64,000 nt of DNA from Amorphophallus konjac (taxonomy: Eukaryota; Streptophyta; Magnoliopsida; Alismatales; Araceae): the NCBI GenBank assembly GCA_022559845.1, contig CM040126.1, forward strand, positions 225,934,641 through 225,998,640, given 5' to 3'. The notes under the pieces are model-generated. The model had not been told where the DNA came from. It made no database searches and saw only the letters and a list, made by a program, of their open reading frames with translations. The translations under genes were made by a program, and so were the position numbers. Each line of letters starts with the position of its first letter. Position 1 is the first letter of the stretch. Below are positions 45,235-56,433 of this stretch, in pieces.

Positions 45235-45824
45235 CTTCACTAGCAAACGCTAGAACCAAGCAGACTCAGTCTGCAAACAGTTGCTGCCACACAGCTTGAC
45301 CAGGGGAACAACCTCCCCTCTTCCTCCCAACCGGAGGGACACCCAAGTGACTCCCAGCCACTTGGAAACTAGAGGTCGCAGACCTCTCTTCCTCCAGACC
45401 AGGAGGGACCCGACCTCAGTCCAGAGGATCGGAAGTACAAAGGTAATCAGAAAACAAAGGAAAACAATAAACGAAAATAACACAGCAATCAGAAGGCTGT
45501 AAAGATGAAAACACAGATGTGGCTCTCAACGGAGCTGGCTGGCCTGGATCTGATCCACGGTCCAGTATGAACTAGTCTTCAGATGAAGCTTCTTCTTCCT
45601 CTTCTCTTCTCTCTCACTTTCTTTTTCTCTTAACCCTCACGAGCTCTCTAACTCTCTCTTACTCTTCTTCTCCTTCTGCTCTTCTTCTCTTTCTTTTCTT
45701 CTTCTTTCGCAGGCTCTCTCTATCTCTTCTCTTGTCTGGATCGAATACTCTCTGCTGCTCTCAGACTGGATGTATATACTTTGCTCCTTTTCTTTCGATC
45801 AGCCTTCTTTAGTAGAAAAAGGCT

Positions 45825-45922
45825 CATATATATAGCAGCAGCAGTAGCAGCCCCTGGGCGCGTGGCTTCCACGTTTTCCCGCCCAAGGAATTCCCCAGAA
45901 CCGAGGCAGCTTCATCCACGTG
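45825..45922 (-). promoter_or_regulatory. LTR promoter of element E: G-box and TATA box
   Basis: In sense orientation CACGTG (45,917-45,922) precedes GCTGCTGCTATATATATGAG (TATA about 45,825-45,836), the same context as in element C. Confidence 0.65.
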
Positions 45923-46027
45923 TCAGCATCTGCATACCTCGTCCTCCTGGGATCACGAGCCAGGTTATCAATCTCGGTAAGAATCCCTGTCAGAGATAGC
46001 ATCGGATAAGTCATCACTTTAAGTCTG

Positions 46028-48290
46028 AACAACCTGTACAGACTCTGTGAATGCAAAGCATTGTATAGACTTCAGAAATTAATATAGCAAGTGTGTACAG
46101 AGTGAGGGAGTGTATAGACTTAGCAGTCTTCATGCGTGCTCAGTGTATATACTTGCTGAAGAGTGTATTATCATAACAGACGAGTGTGTAGACTAAGGCC
46201 TTCTGTTCAAGTCAAAAGCCAATGTACAGACTTCATGCTGTACAGACTTGATGTTGATCAAGACACCTTTGTACATCAGCCCAAGGCGTCAACGCTTCCA
46301 ACGTGCAGCGTCGACACAGTGAACAAGACAGGTGATGAACAATGCAAGCACTAGCTTTTCCAATGTGTGGACTTCACATAAGAAGCCAACGGCTGTACAG
46401 ACTTAGGAAACCTTCAACTCACTGCGATGAACAGACTCTGAAGAACAGCAGCCAATGTATGGGCTTGCTCAGCCATAGTCTTCAGCTCAAGGCCAGTGTA
46501 TGGACTTGATGAGACACTCACAAGTGTAAGGAGTTAGTTGAGTGAGCATGCAGTGTATAGACTTGACATAAGAAGACATCCGCTGTTCAGACTTGAAGAG
46601 CATTAGGCAATGTGCAGACTTCATGATGTATAGGCTTGTGAATGCAAATGCAATGTACAAACTCTCCAGTGTATGGACTTCAAATATGTGAAGCTATGCG
46701 ATGTGCATACTTTGAAGAACAACAAGTGAGTAACTGTGTACACTGAGAGAGTGTATAGACTTGGATATCTTCATGCGAGCATAGTGTATAGACTTGCAGT
46801 TAAGTGCATTAGTTAACCAAGTGTGTAGAGTGTATACACTTGAGAACCTTCAAGCTTCCTCGGTGTACAGACTTGTAACAAGCCTATCGGATGTGTAGAC
46901 TTCGATGAGAGCAATGCATGAGCACCCAAAGTACAGACATCCTGTCCTTGCAGCTGAACGACCCCAGTGTATAGACTTGCTGAGGGAGAGACTGCACAGA
47001 CTTGAAGCGATGAAATCACGATGTGTAGACTTGCCAATTATAGCTGGTCGATGTACAGACTAGAACGAGTCAAGGTCTGTATAGACTTGAAGATCATTCA
47101 GCGACCAATGTATAGACTTTCCAATGGAAAGGCTGTACAGACTTGAAATAATGGAAGACAGCGAGTGTATAGACTTTGGCAAGGTAACGTTGGTAAAACT
47201 ACCAATGTGCAGTCTTTCAAAGCTGAACGTAGGTAAAGAACCCAATGTGCAGACTTGGAAGTGCAACGTAGGAACAGATGCCAATGTACAAACTTTGGCA
47301 AATAACGATGTACAGACTTGCACAGTTCCAGCTGAAGAATGTATAGACTTTACCTATTAAGTGTGGCTGTACAGACTTGGAGAGTTGAAGCCAATGTACA
47401 GACTTGTTGATATCAAACCGATGTACAGACTTGCAGAAGCGAAGCCAATGTACAGACTTAATGATATGAAGCCAATGTACAGACTTGCAGATGCGAAGCC
47501 GATGTACAGACTTTAAAGGGTGTGAACAACAAGGCATGCTGTACAGACTTTATGAGCACTGTCCAGTGTATAGGCTTGATGCCTCGAAGGCGATGTACAG
47601 ACTTGTAATAAAGCTTGCAGAAGGCGATGTATATACTTGGATGCCCAACGCCAAAGTACTGACTTTGAAGAGAAGACAAATGTATGGACTTTGACGGAGT
47701 GAGACAATGTTCAGACTTTGAAGTTACACTATGGATGTACATACTTGGAAGATCATGGAGTGTATAGACTTGAAAGTCTGAAGGTGATGTATGGACTTGC
47801 CTAAGACACAGCATGAGACGCTGGCTGAGACGGACGCTGTACAAACTTTAAATGCACTAAGATGCTGAACAAGACGGACCGATGTACAGACTTCTAAGTG
47901 CTGATGAACTACGTATGGACTTAGCTTGAGATGCTGCATGAGACGGTGCAGGATGTATCGACTTGCATGAGACAGTCAGTGAGACGCTCAGCAATGTATA
48001 GACTTGAAAGAACTCCAAGCGATGTATAGACTTTGAAATGCTTGAAGAGGATGTACATACTTCAAGAGATGCAGCATGCCAATGTATAGACTTCATGAAC
48101 AAGCACATGATGCAATGTGTGGACTTGGTGACACATGCAGACAGATTAGTGTACAGACTATGCCAGCAAGCTACACGATGTGTAGACTTAGAAGTGCCTG
48201 CAGCTGTGCAATGTGCAACCAGTGTATGGACTTGTCGTGCCTACACAGGGCGTTGTACACACTTGCTGCCTGATGCAAATGTGTAGACTC
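46028..48290 (-). repeat. large array of TGTACAGACTTG-type repeats, LTR E
   Basis: Dozens of copies of TGTAYAGACTTG or close variants at 20-45 bp spacing fill about 2.2 kb. Spacer sequences between them are not alike, so this is a dispersed motif array, not a simple tandem. Several 60-130 codon ORFs here result from the repeated word and are not genes. Confidence 0.9.
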
Positions 48291-48542
48291 TATAAATGCA
48301 TATGAATACTTTATGCAGCAGATAAACAATCTGAACTTTAAATGCAATGACTCACAGTGTAAGCAGATAAACTGACTGAACATATGAAAGACTGAATGAA
48401 CATTTGAATGACAGACTGAATATAAGAATGACTGAATAAAAACATGGTGACTCACAGTGAATAACTCACATTAAAACCAATCATCACAAACCCCTAAAGC
48501 CAATCATCAAAACCACAAGACACCGGGGCCAGGGGCACAACA

Positions 48543-51140
48543 ATCTCCCCCTTTTTGATGATGGCAACAATACACAGTGAGTCATTCTGATGATGTAATA
48601 CATTCTTATGAAAGTCATTCTGATGACTCAAACTATTCTCCCCCTTTGACTTCATCAAAAAGAAAATAGTTTGAGAAGTGAAAGCAAACCAGCATGCAAT
48701 GATTGAATAAAATTCTCCCCCTTTAGCAACAATCTCCCCCTTTGATATAATCAATATGAATGCAGATGCAGAAAGAGATACCAAAATGCAAGAGCTCCCC
48801 CTAGAAATATGAATGCAAGAACACAATGCTCCCCCTTTAAGAGTTTATGTGGAGCATGATGCATATGACATGGAAGCTCCCCCTCAATAAGTGGAATCTT
48901 ATGAGATAGATAACAAGGAGAGGTTCAGGTCAATGAATCAATGATATTGAGCAGAAGAGTTTCAAGTAGCAGATTTTCAAAGAAGCTCCAATCACAAGAA
49001 ATTCAGTCAAATTTTCAAAGAGATAGCAATCTCATAAATCCAAAACACAAGTTTTCAAAGTCTTCCATTATAAGGACTTATGAATGAGCATTATTGTTCA
49101 ACATGGTTTAACCATAATGTATGCAGAGTTTATCAGTAAAATTCTATATTGATATCTAAAACCATGGTTTAATAAAGATGAACCAAGCCCTCATATTTAT
49201 CTTGATTAATCTCCCTTTCTCCTACACAATCAAATCTATTGACTTCTTTCAGAATTACATGCACTAGTATTGAAATCAAGCAATTATGAAGTCATATGAT
49301 TTTATCTAGGGTTGTAGTAATTTGATTTTAGCATCAATATTCAGATATGTTCAACAATTTTTCATGCTACGAATTTTACGAGCAGTCTAGTTCAGTGCAC
49401 ACATTGTAACTAGAGGATATACCTTGATTAGAGGCCAATATCCCTAAGCCCTTAGTGTGACTAACTGTCATGCTTTATGTGAACAGAGTTAGCATTTACA
49501 CATCATGACACACTACAAATCATTTTTTAATGAGTGAGTTGTATTTCTCAGTGTGCATGCCATTTCTCTGCCTGATTTTCAATGAATTTTATGCAGAGTT
49601 AACTAAGGCACCTCATGACACAGTCCTTTGAACTTGTGTTTCTCAGTGACCAATGTCATTGCTCTGACAGATATAACCCTTTAGACATTTCAGAGACATT
49701 CATTTGCTTCAAATCAATAATAGTTTCATGTACTTAACAAATTAAAGTCATGTATTCAAGAGTGCAGATTTCAGAAATTTTTCACAAGACACAGCATGAA
49801 ACAAATGGTTAAGGTTTATTAAACATGCTTCAGATATTTTAAAGAGATTTTAAAGTCAAACTCCATGAACATTAAACTTAAACCACATGAGTTATTTCAG
49901 ACATTCATAAAACTGTATAATAGAAGATTTCTAGTTCAAAATTTTTAGATTTATGATCGAGATAGCCCATTGAAATCTTCATGAAGGATTGATGGAATTC
50001 TGAACCTAAATGATACCAATTGATAGGAGAAATACCAATTGTCAAGAGAGATTGTGAAGCTCAAAGTTTTCAGAATATGATTAAGGTTTGTCAACAAAAT
50101 CAGTAAGAAAGATATGCAATGAGTTCTGACACATGTATGCATTTGACAACCTATATGCAATGCATTGACCGCCCCTCACAATATGCATTCAAACTCTCTT
50201 TTTGGCATTTTCAATGTAAGGAAATGCAATGCACTATATGTATGCAAAAATATGCAATTAACTCCCCCTGAAAACATGTAATGTTTGCACTGAAAACTGA
50301 ACATATGATACCAAATGATTCATGCACATTCAGACTGTCCTGACCAGCAAAATGACCCATGGTACTAGGCAGAGCACTTGATCTAAAAGACCACCTCACA
50401 CATAGTAGGAACCTCCAGATGGACCTCCCTGCCTTTTGGTACCTTACCATTTATATACCATTGAGGTCATGCATGATTATTCAACATGCAGTCCTATATG
50501 CAATTTAGGTTTTCAATGAACTATGTAACAGACAATTTTTCAAACACCATTCAAAAGCAGTTCAGGTTTTTTAATGTACTATACATGCAAATCACATATA
50601 TGCACTTCAGATGAGGAGAGTTCAGAGGCATCAATTCAGACAATACAGATGAAGAATGATTATGCAAAAACAGATTTAGTATGTCATGCATCACTTGCAT
50701 ATCAATTGGCATCTATTCAGGGGGAGCATTCCTTGTCATACTGAATCATGTTCATATCATTTGTGACCTTTCATTCAAATCCCTCATGATCAGATTTATA
50801 CATGATCAACAAAAACTGTACATTCAACTCCTTTCTTATCAGTTGACTGGTTCCATCTGCATTTTTCTGACCATACAAATGTGAGGTGCCACTCCCATTA
50901 TTACCTTGTTCACTTGCAGCCTTCTGAACCTCAGAATCCTTATGATGGTGGAGTTCACATTGATTCCTGAGATGTATTTCTCTCCACACTGTTGGAATCT
51001 TCCATCTTGTTCTGCAATAAGTTCTGATTCTGTGGTATCTTCACCAGAATTCAGATTCTTTGTAATTACTGATTTCAGATTGATTTATTGGATAACTAGA
51101 GTCCATTCCTGTGCTTCAGGGGGAGTTATGGTTTTACCAC
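48543..51140 (-). other. interior of element E (non-coding) with polypurine tracts
   Basis: Sense TCAAAAAGGGGGAGAT (48,543-48,558) abuts the LTR; further AAAGGGGGAGA words lie between 48,640 and 48,840. A hairpin unit is at 49,415-49,443 (sense GGATAT, then CCTCTAATCAAGG, then ATATCC) and the conserved block at 50,361-50,450. Around 50,150-50,260 the sequence resembles element G at 61,095-61,210. No credible ORF. Confidence 0.6.
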
Positions 51141-51171
51141 AAGCCACAGGGGCCAGGGGCACAACAGAAGC

Positions 51172-52664
51172 CACAACAACCAAAAACCAAACCGACGCGA
51201 AAGGAACACTCTTGGTAGGTGGCGGTCTCCCTCTAGCAGCTACCAAATAGCCCAGCCATGTGGCGGTCTCAGCAGGGTCGCTACTTGTAAACCTGAATAG
51301 GCAAGAAACGGTCTGCCCAGGGCCGCCTCTTGAAAGTGGCGGTCCTCACAGGGCCGCCTCCTGAAGGTAGCATTCCTGGCAAGGGCGCTATCTCCAGTCT
51401 GCCCGAAATCATGCGAAATCCATCCTGGTTGCTGTCCTTGGCCTGACCGTTACTTCAAGGAGACGGTCAGCCGCAAGGCCACTATTAAGAACCAACCTAA
51501 TCTACTTAAAAGCCAAATAGCGGTCACCCTGGGGCCGCTACTATCAAGTTGCGGTCAGTCGCAAGATCACAACCCGAAACTAACTTAAAACACTGAAGAA
51601 AATAGAGTGCGGTCCCCTTGGACCGTTTCTTGAAGATAGAGGTCCTCCATTGGCCGCCATCTCAAGTAGCAGTCTGTGGTACGACTACTACTTCCCTCCG
51701 GTGTGAAAACCTTGGGAAAGCACAAAACTCGATCTTTCCATGCCCCAATCATCCTAGAACGATGTGGAATTATACATAGACTCGATATCAACCTTCCACA
51801 AGCCGGAAGGGATCCAAAAAACCACAAAACGGTTATCAAACGGGCGATTTCCACGAATTAACCTAAAACGACTCACATGGGCATCCGGCCTCATACCACC
51901 CCCAAATCACAGGCAATTACAGCAAAACTGGCGGGAATCGAATCTCGACAAGCTGGGGGTTCAAATTATTCCATTTAAATCAAAAACCATCACCCAGAAC
52001 AGCGGTTTCGCATCAGACCCCAAAAACATGCATTTTGCCTAAAAGCTGGAAAACCCACTCATATTCGTGCCAATCGGCTCGAAATCGTGATGGAAAGCAG
52101 GAAATGGGTAGAGTATCCATCCCCCTACCTCCACCGAAGATCTCGCATGCTGAAAATGCCGAAAACCATCACACGAACCCCTTCGGCACTTCGAATCCAC
52201 GCTCGGGTCGCGCCAATGCCAGGCTCCATTCCTCGGGCCTTCACGCTCCACGACACCTCCACGGCGTCCTCGCCTCGTCCACCTCCGCCACAGTCGGCTA
52301 CCCGGGGGAGAGAGAAAGAGAGGTGAGAGAACGAAGGGGGAGAGAGTGAGGGAAACGTGAGAGGAGAGAGGTGAAGGTTAAAAAAGAAAAGAAAAATAGA
52401 AAATTTGAATATTTCTAAAATCTGATTTTTGGCCCGAAATTTCATAAAATTAGAAAAATATAGAAAAATAACAACCGCGATCATTGGAAAGAGCACAACG
52501 CACTTGTAGCATCCCGGAGTCTCTAAACTCAACGGTTCACTCTCCACGAGATTTCGCAAGCTATATAGGGGAAAAACCCAAGTGGATCGTAAAACATGAT
52601 CTAGGACCCATGAAAGCGCTCCGAAAGCTCTCCAATTTCGATCCGAAGGATCCAGGGTATTACA
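51172..52664 (-). repeat. right LTR of element X, third piece
   Basis: Matches left LTR about 15,085-16,580, including the AGCGGTC palindromes (51,220-51,690), and ends GGGTATTACA at 52,664. Confidence 0.85.
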
Positions 52665-52763
52665 CTTCCATGCAAGGGACAAGTGCCCATTTTACCAAAT
52701 TCTTTTCCCAAAGATATTCCAAGAGCTCTGGGCATTGTAAAGCTTCCAATGCCACAATTCTGA
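52665..52763 (+). pseudogene. right part of the unidentified ORF split by element X
   Basis: In phase with 12,992-13,310 once the target duplication is counted once, this reads 32 codons to a TGA at 52,761-52,763; it is Pro-rich (VPILPNSFPKDIP). After the stop the same frame stays open for about 30 more codons, so the TGA may itself be a mutation. Not recognised. Confidence 0.4.
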
Positions 52764-53760
52764 CTCCCTCGTATTGATATTCCTCACCTTTCAGGGAGTT
52801 ACCTTCAAAAAAGTCGAAGCTATTTTATCCCAAAGTTCCCATGCTACAAGCGGAGCTCCTGAACTTTCACTTTGATTATATGCCGAGAGAGTTGCTGCTC
52901 ATTTTGGATTATGTAGTTGTTGAGACTTCATCAAATGAGAGCTTATCGGCATTAATTCCACCAATTGAGCCGTCTGGCCGACCACGTTATTTGCCATGGA
53001 GGGGCGAGCATTCTTATATTAAGGAGCTTTCCACCATTGATCCATTCACACCCAACTCTATGCCATCTACGCTTTTGTTAACCATTAACTTATTTCTATG
53101 GGCCACCCATTGGGTGAGAAGGAGATCTTCATCTTTGCATTTATTGCACTTGCATTGGCATTCACTCCTCTTTCTCGGGTCTCTAGACCCTCAACTTCCC
53201 CATTTTTTGGAACCTCCAGATTTTTCTCTCCTCCTTGGGCATCGCGTCCCCTCCTATTTTCTCCATTCGTAACCTTCGGATTCTTTATTTCATTCTCCTA
53301 TCCTTTTTGGGCATCACACCCCTTCTTATTCTCTCCTTCCGAACCTCTAGATTTCCCTTTCCTTTTACTATCAATCTTCATAGGGCCTTGCATCCCTTCA
53401 TACTCTCTGCCTCTGGAACCCCCGAACCTTTTCCCTTTCTTCCGATTCATCCTCCTATTTTTCCAGGGCATCGCATCCCTTTCCATTCTCTTCATTCGGG
53501 ATCTCCAGAACTGTCTTTTCCCATCCCTTTCCCCTGGGCATCGCGTCCCTCGTCATTTTCTTCCTCCGAAACCTCCGGATCCTTTCTATCATGATTCTCA
53601 TCCTCTGCCTCCAGACCCTCCGGACCCACCTCATTCAATCTATCAATTCCTTCTTTTAATTCCTCCTAATCCCGGGTTTGACCCGACTTCTCTCGCATCA
53701 ATTACTCTAGGCATCTACCCTTTCTCCCACTATTTTTGAGACTTTATTCCCCACTCCTCT
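52764..53760 (+). repeat. unidentified sequence with a degenerate 72-86 bp Pro-rich repeat
   Basis: From about 53,170 to 53,640 six degenerate units recur, each with GGGCATCGCGTCCC, a pyrimidine-rich stretch and TCCGGAACCTCCGGAT. Two overlapping frames (52,841-53,272 and 53,098-53,739) are open through it, giving Pro/Phe/Ser-rich conceptual peptides. No known family is recognised; it may be the C-terminal repeat of an old transposon protein. Confidence 0.4.
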
Positions 53761-55400
53761 CCTTAATTCCCTTTCCCTTCTGTAAACCATTCATGTGATC
53801 AGGGTTTGTACACCTTAGTGAGGGAGTTCTAGCCCTCACCTCTTTTCCTTTTTTCCTTATTCGTCTGAGTCTGGTCTGGGCACCACTCCTTCATGTTAAG
53901 CCACTTCAAATCTTTACCTCCCTCTTTTTATCTGCCAAGAGAGGATAATAATTCCCATGGTCATCGATCGTGCCCCCGACAACTACTTTCAAGGTCGCAA
54001 GGTAATCCATTTACGTAAGTATGCATTTTTATAATTCATCTCTACGTGCAGTTTTTAACACGAAGTGCTTCTTAATATGATTAAGAATGGTAGTCTAGGC
54101 CTAGTCCTAGGTCTTTATTTAAGTCAATGTCGAAAAGAGTCTTTAGGCTTGCTAATACAACACCTTTGGCTATAAGAACCCTGCAATGGGAGTTCGACAT
54201 TCCTTCTCCGCTCATTAAGGGCAACCCTTAGCAGGGCACTGCACACACTTCACGGCGTCCTTAGTCGTCTCCTTTGGAAAACACTGTTGCTACTTGGGCC
54301 ATGCTCGAGGGAACACTGTCTTTTCTCTTCTCTGCTCAGTCGAAATATGAGGACAGAGGTTGTCTAGGCAAGACAACCAACCTAAGCACACCTCGATAAG
54401 AGGAAATCTCAAATACAGGTAGTCTATTAAGACCTTATTCTCAGTTTCAATCTCAATTTCAATATCTTTCACATCCAAAAGGACAAAAAAAAGAATAAAA
54501 TGATGATCAAATGAAAATAAATAAACAAATAGAAAATTCAAATAATTTGGCATGGCAAGAGGGCAGTACAGTTTTCCCATGGGACGTCATGTGCCCGGTC
54601 GTATGTGTGCGTAAAAGAGAATTAAGGTTCGATGATATGACGAAAATCCCCAGCGCAATAGACCGAATCTCTAGGGGTTGTGCTATGGAAGGAAGTTGAA
54701 ACCCAATATCTTCTTAACTCATATCATGCTTATCTTCAATTTTCTTATCTTCTCCTTTAAGATCGAGTGCTTCCCCTGTATCGTCTTAGTAGGGGCACTG
54801 TTAGCCAAGGGCAACCGGTTATAGGGTGCCATTTTCAATGCACGCCCTACTTTGGGTAGTTCTTAGCAAGAGGGGAAGAACAAGGACCCCTAGCCAGTGA
54901 TTTAAATTACCCTTGGTGCTATAATTAGCAATGTCTAAACCAAAAATCTAAAAAAATCAAAATATTTTTAAAATCCAAAAAAATTGAGTATTCTCAAAAT
55001 CCAAAAAAATTGAATATTTTCAAAATCTAACAAATTAAATATTTTCTAAAATGAATAAAAATTTGAATATCCTCAAAATCCATAAAAATTTACATATTTC
55101 AAAATCCACAAAAAAATTGTATCTCAGGACAGGCTACCTTTATGCCAATGAAAACCAATGAATTTTTGTTGACTTTTCTTTCCCCTTCTCCTTTTTTTTT
55201 ATTTTAACTTTTCTATAAGAAACAGAGATAGCTAATTGTATCATGACAGAAACTCTAGACTTCTTTGATCTAGAATAACTATTTCTCCACAATTGCCATT
55301 GCTCTGCCACAAAGTATGGCGTATTCCCTGGTAACACCTCTCATGATCATGGACAAAAGACAGAGCCCTTACTTAACACAATTTTTTTTTCATAGCCCTC
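53761..55400. other. unassigned sequence with an AT-rich tandem-like stretch
   Basis: No credible gene. At 54,940-55,120 a degenerate unit of about 28-34 bp (AAAATCCAAAAAAATTGAAT, then ATTTTC) repeats roughly six times. The rest looks like decayed non-coding transposon sequence, with no end that I could place. Confidence 0.4.
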
Positions 55401-56331
55401 TTCACATAAGTTTCAGTTAAAACGAAATCCTCCGCAAGGTTTTTCCATTTAACAGAAAGTTTTACAATATGTTGACCAACAATAGAGAGGCTAACTTAGA
55501 AGGATTAAAGGACAAGATATAACCCCCATACATTAAAGTTCTTTATTAATAGGTGTAACTTGTTACAATAGATTTTGGGTGGTTTAAAGTATTCTGATCA
55601 AATCTGATAAGAGTAACAAAGCTATAAGAAGGAATTTTTCTTCAAGAATATTCTTGAACCAAATGGGATAAGAAAAGGATAAGAAGGTGACAAACAGAAT
55701 GGAGAGAGATGAGATGAGATGAGAAGCACTCCTTACAACAAAGCAGCAAATGAGAGATTACTCTAGAAAGTAAAGACCAAGGAGCTCACAAATGAAATCT
55801 TCCTGAGGAAATTCAATCTCGTAACCAGAGAATGCTCTTGGGCAATAATCTGCAACCTCATGAGATGACTGAACTGAACACCAACTAACCACATCGGCAG
55901 ATAAAGATTCTTCAGATATCAGATGACCTGACAAGCTCCTTTTCAGCCCACGCTAGGACATCTCACACACAACTCTTGGAAATATTAATTATTTATTGAA
56001 TAACATACCTGCTATCAGCTGAAATGCAATACGTTGAAGCAAACTTATGGTTTTTCAAATAAAAGGAATGTGATGCAATGAGCACGAATCAGTAAGTTGA
56101 CACAATAATTGTATTCCTCCCCCTGACTATGAGCATGAATTACAACGTGATACCAAGTATCCATCAAGAGAGATTTTAGCAAAGCAGTCAGAGGAGGACA
56201 CTCGTGATCATGGAATACTTAGTTGCACACAGACTACATCACAGAACCAAATTTAAATCTCAATAAAACAGAATTAAAGCAGGTATTGGGAACTAACCTG
56301 AATATTAAGATCCCTTTTTTTTTCTTTTCGA
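55401..56331 (-). other. post-gag region of element F
   Basis: Downstream (minus strand) of the F gag. AT-rich with no ORF. A clear polypurine tract or 3' LTR was not found, so F appears truncated on this side. Confidence 0.4.
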
Positions 56332-56433
56332 GTGCCTTGGCTTATTACACCTCTTTATTCTTCAGCTTCCAAGGCACACCTGCAGGTTAGTAAACTATTT
56401 TGCACGAATAGGCACCCAAGAAGTCTTGGGTCC
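56332..56433 (-). other. paired hairpins around the gag stop codon (element F)
   Basis: H2 arms GTGCCTTGG (sense strand, 56,369-56,377) and CCAAGGCAC (56,332-56,340), following CTGCAG; H1 at 56,411-56,433, sense GGACCCAAG-ACTT-CTTGGGTGCC, over GPKTSWVP. The H2 loop (28 nt) differs from the loops in C and G while the arms are unchanged. Confidence 0.6.

Larger units (their letters stand above)
44980..48542 (-). repeat. 3' LTR of element E, 3,563 bp
   Basis: TGTTAGGGTGC to GGGGCACAACA. In sense orientation: repeat array (48,290 down to 46,028), G-box and TATA box, CT-rich leader on the plus strand (45,590-45,790), CCGGAGGGA repeats, the two-hairpin module, C-rich end. It shares its outer end with C but is otherwise a different family. 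Confidence 0.85.
44980..51166 (-). mobile_element. element E: deletion derivative of a SIRE-like/gag-only element
   Basis: An exact GAAGC target duplication (44,975-44,979 and 51,167-51,171) brackets a complete 3' LTR (44,980-48,542), about 2.6 kb of 3' non-coding interior, and only the outermost 20-30 bp of the other LTR (GGGGCCAGGGGCACAACA). The PBS, any gag and nearly the whole 5' LTR are gone. The interior resembles the post-gag regions of C and G. Because both outer ends and the duplication are intact, an internal deletion after insertion is the simple explanation. Confidence 0.8.
13311..52664 (-). mobile_element. element X: non-coding LTR retrotransposon (LARD-like), split by three insertions
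   Basis: Left LTR 13,311-16,580, internal 16,581-18,237 plus 28,429-28,626, right LTR in three pieces (28,627-29,203, 43,781-44,979, 51,172-52,664) adding up to about 3.27 kb, the same as the left LTR. On the minus strand it reads LTR (TGTAATACCC to GGGTCATCACA), near-canonical initiator-Met PBS, about 1.85 kb without coding capacity, polypurine tract, LTR. The target duplication is imperfect: CTTC at 13,307-13,310 against CTTCC at 52,665-52,669. Long LTRs with an empty interior fit the LARD class; a Ty3/gypsy origin is a guess from LTR termini and PBS. Confidence 0.75.

Noticed and set aside
54940..55120. AT-rich stretch considered as a matrix-attachment or origin-like site
   Set aside because: Only base composition supports it; degenerate tandem repeats explain the pattern.
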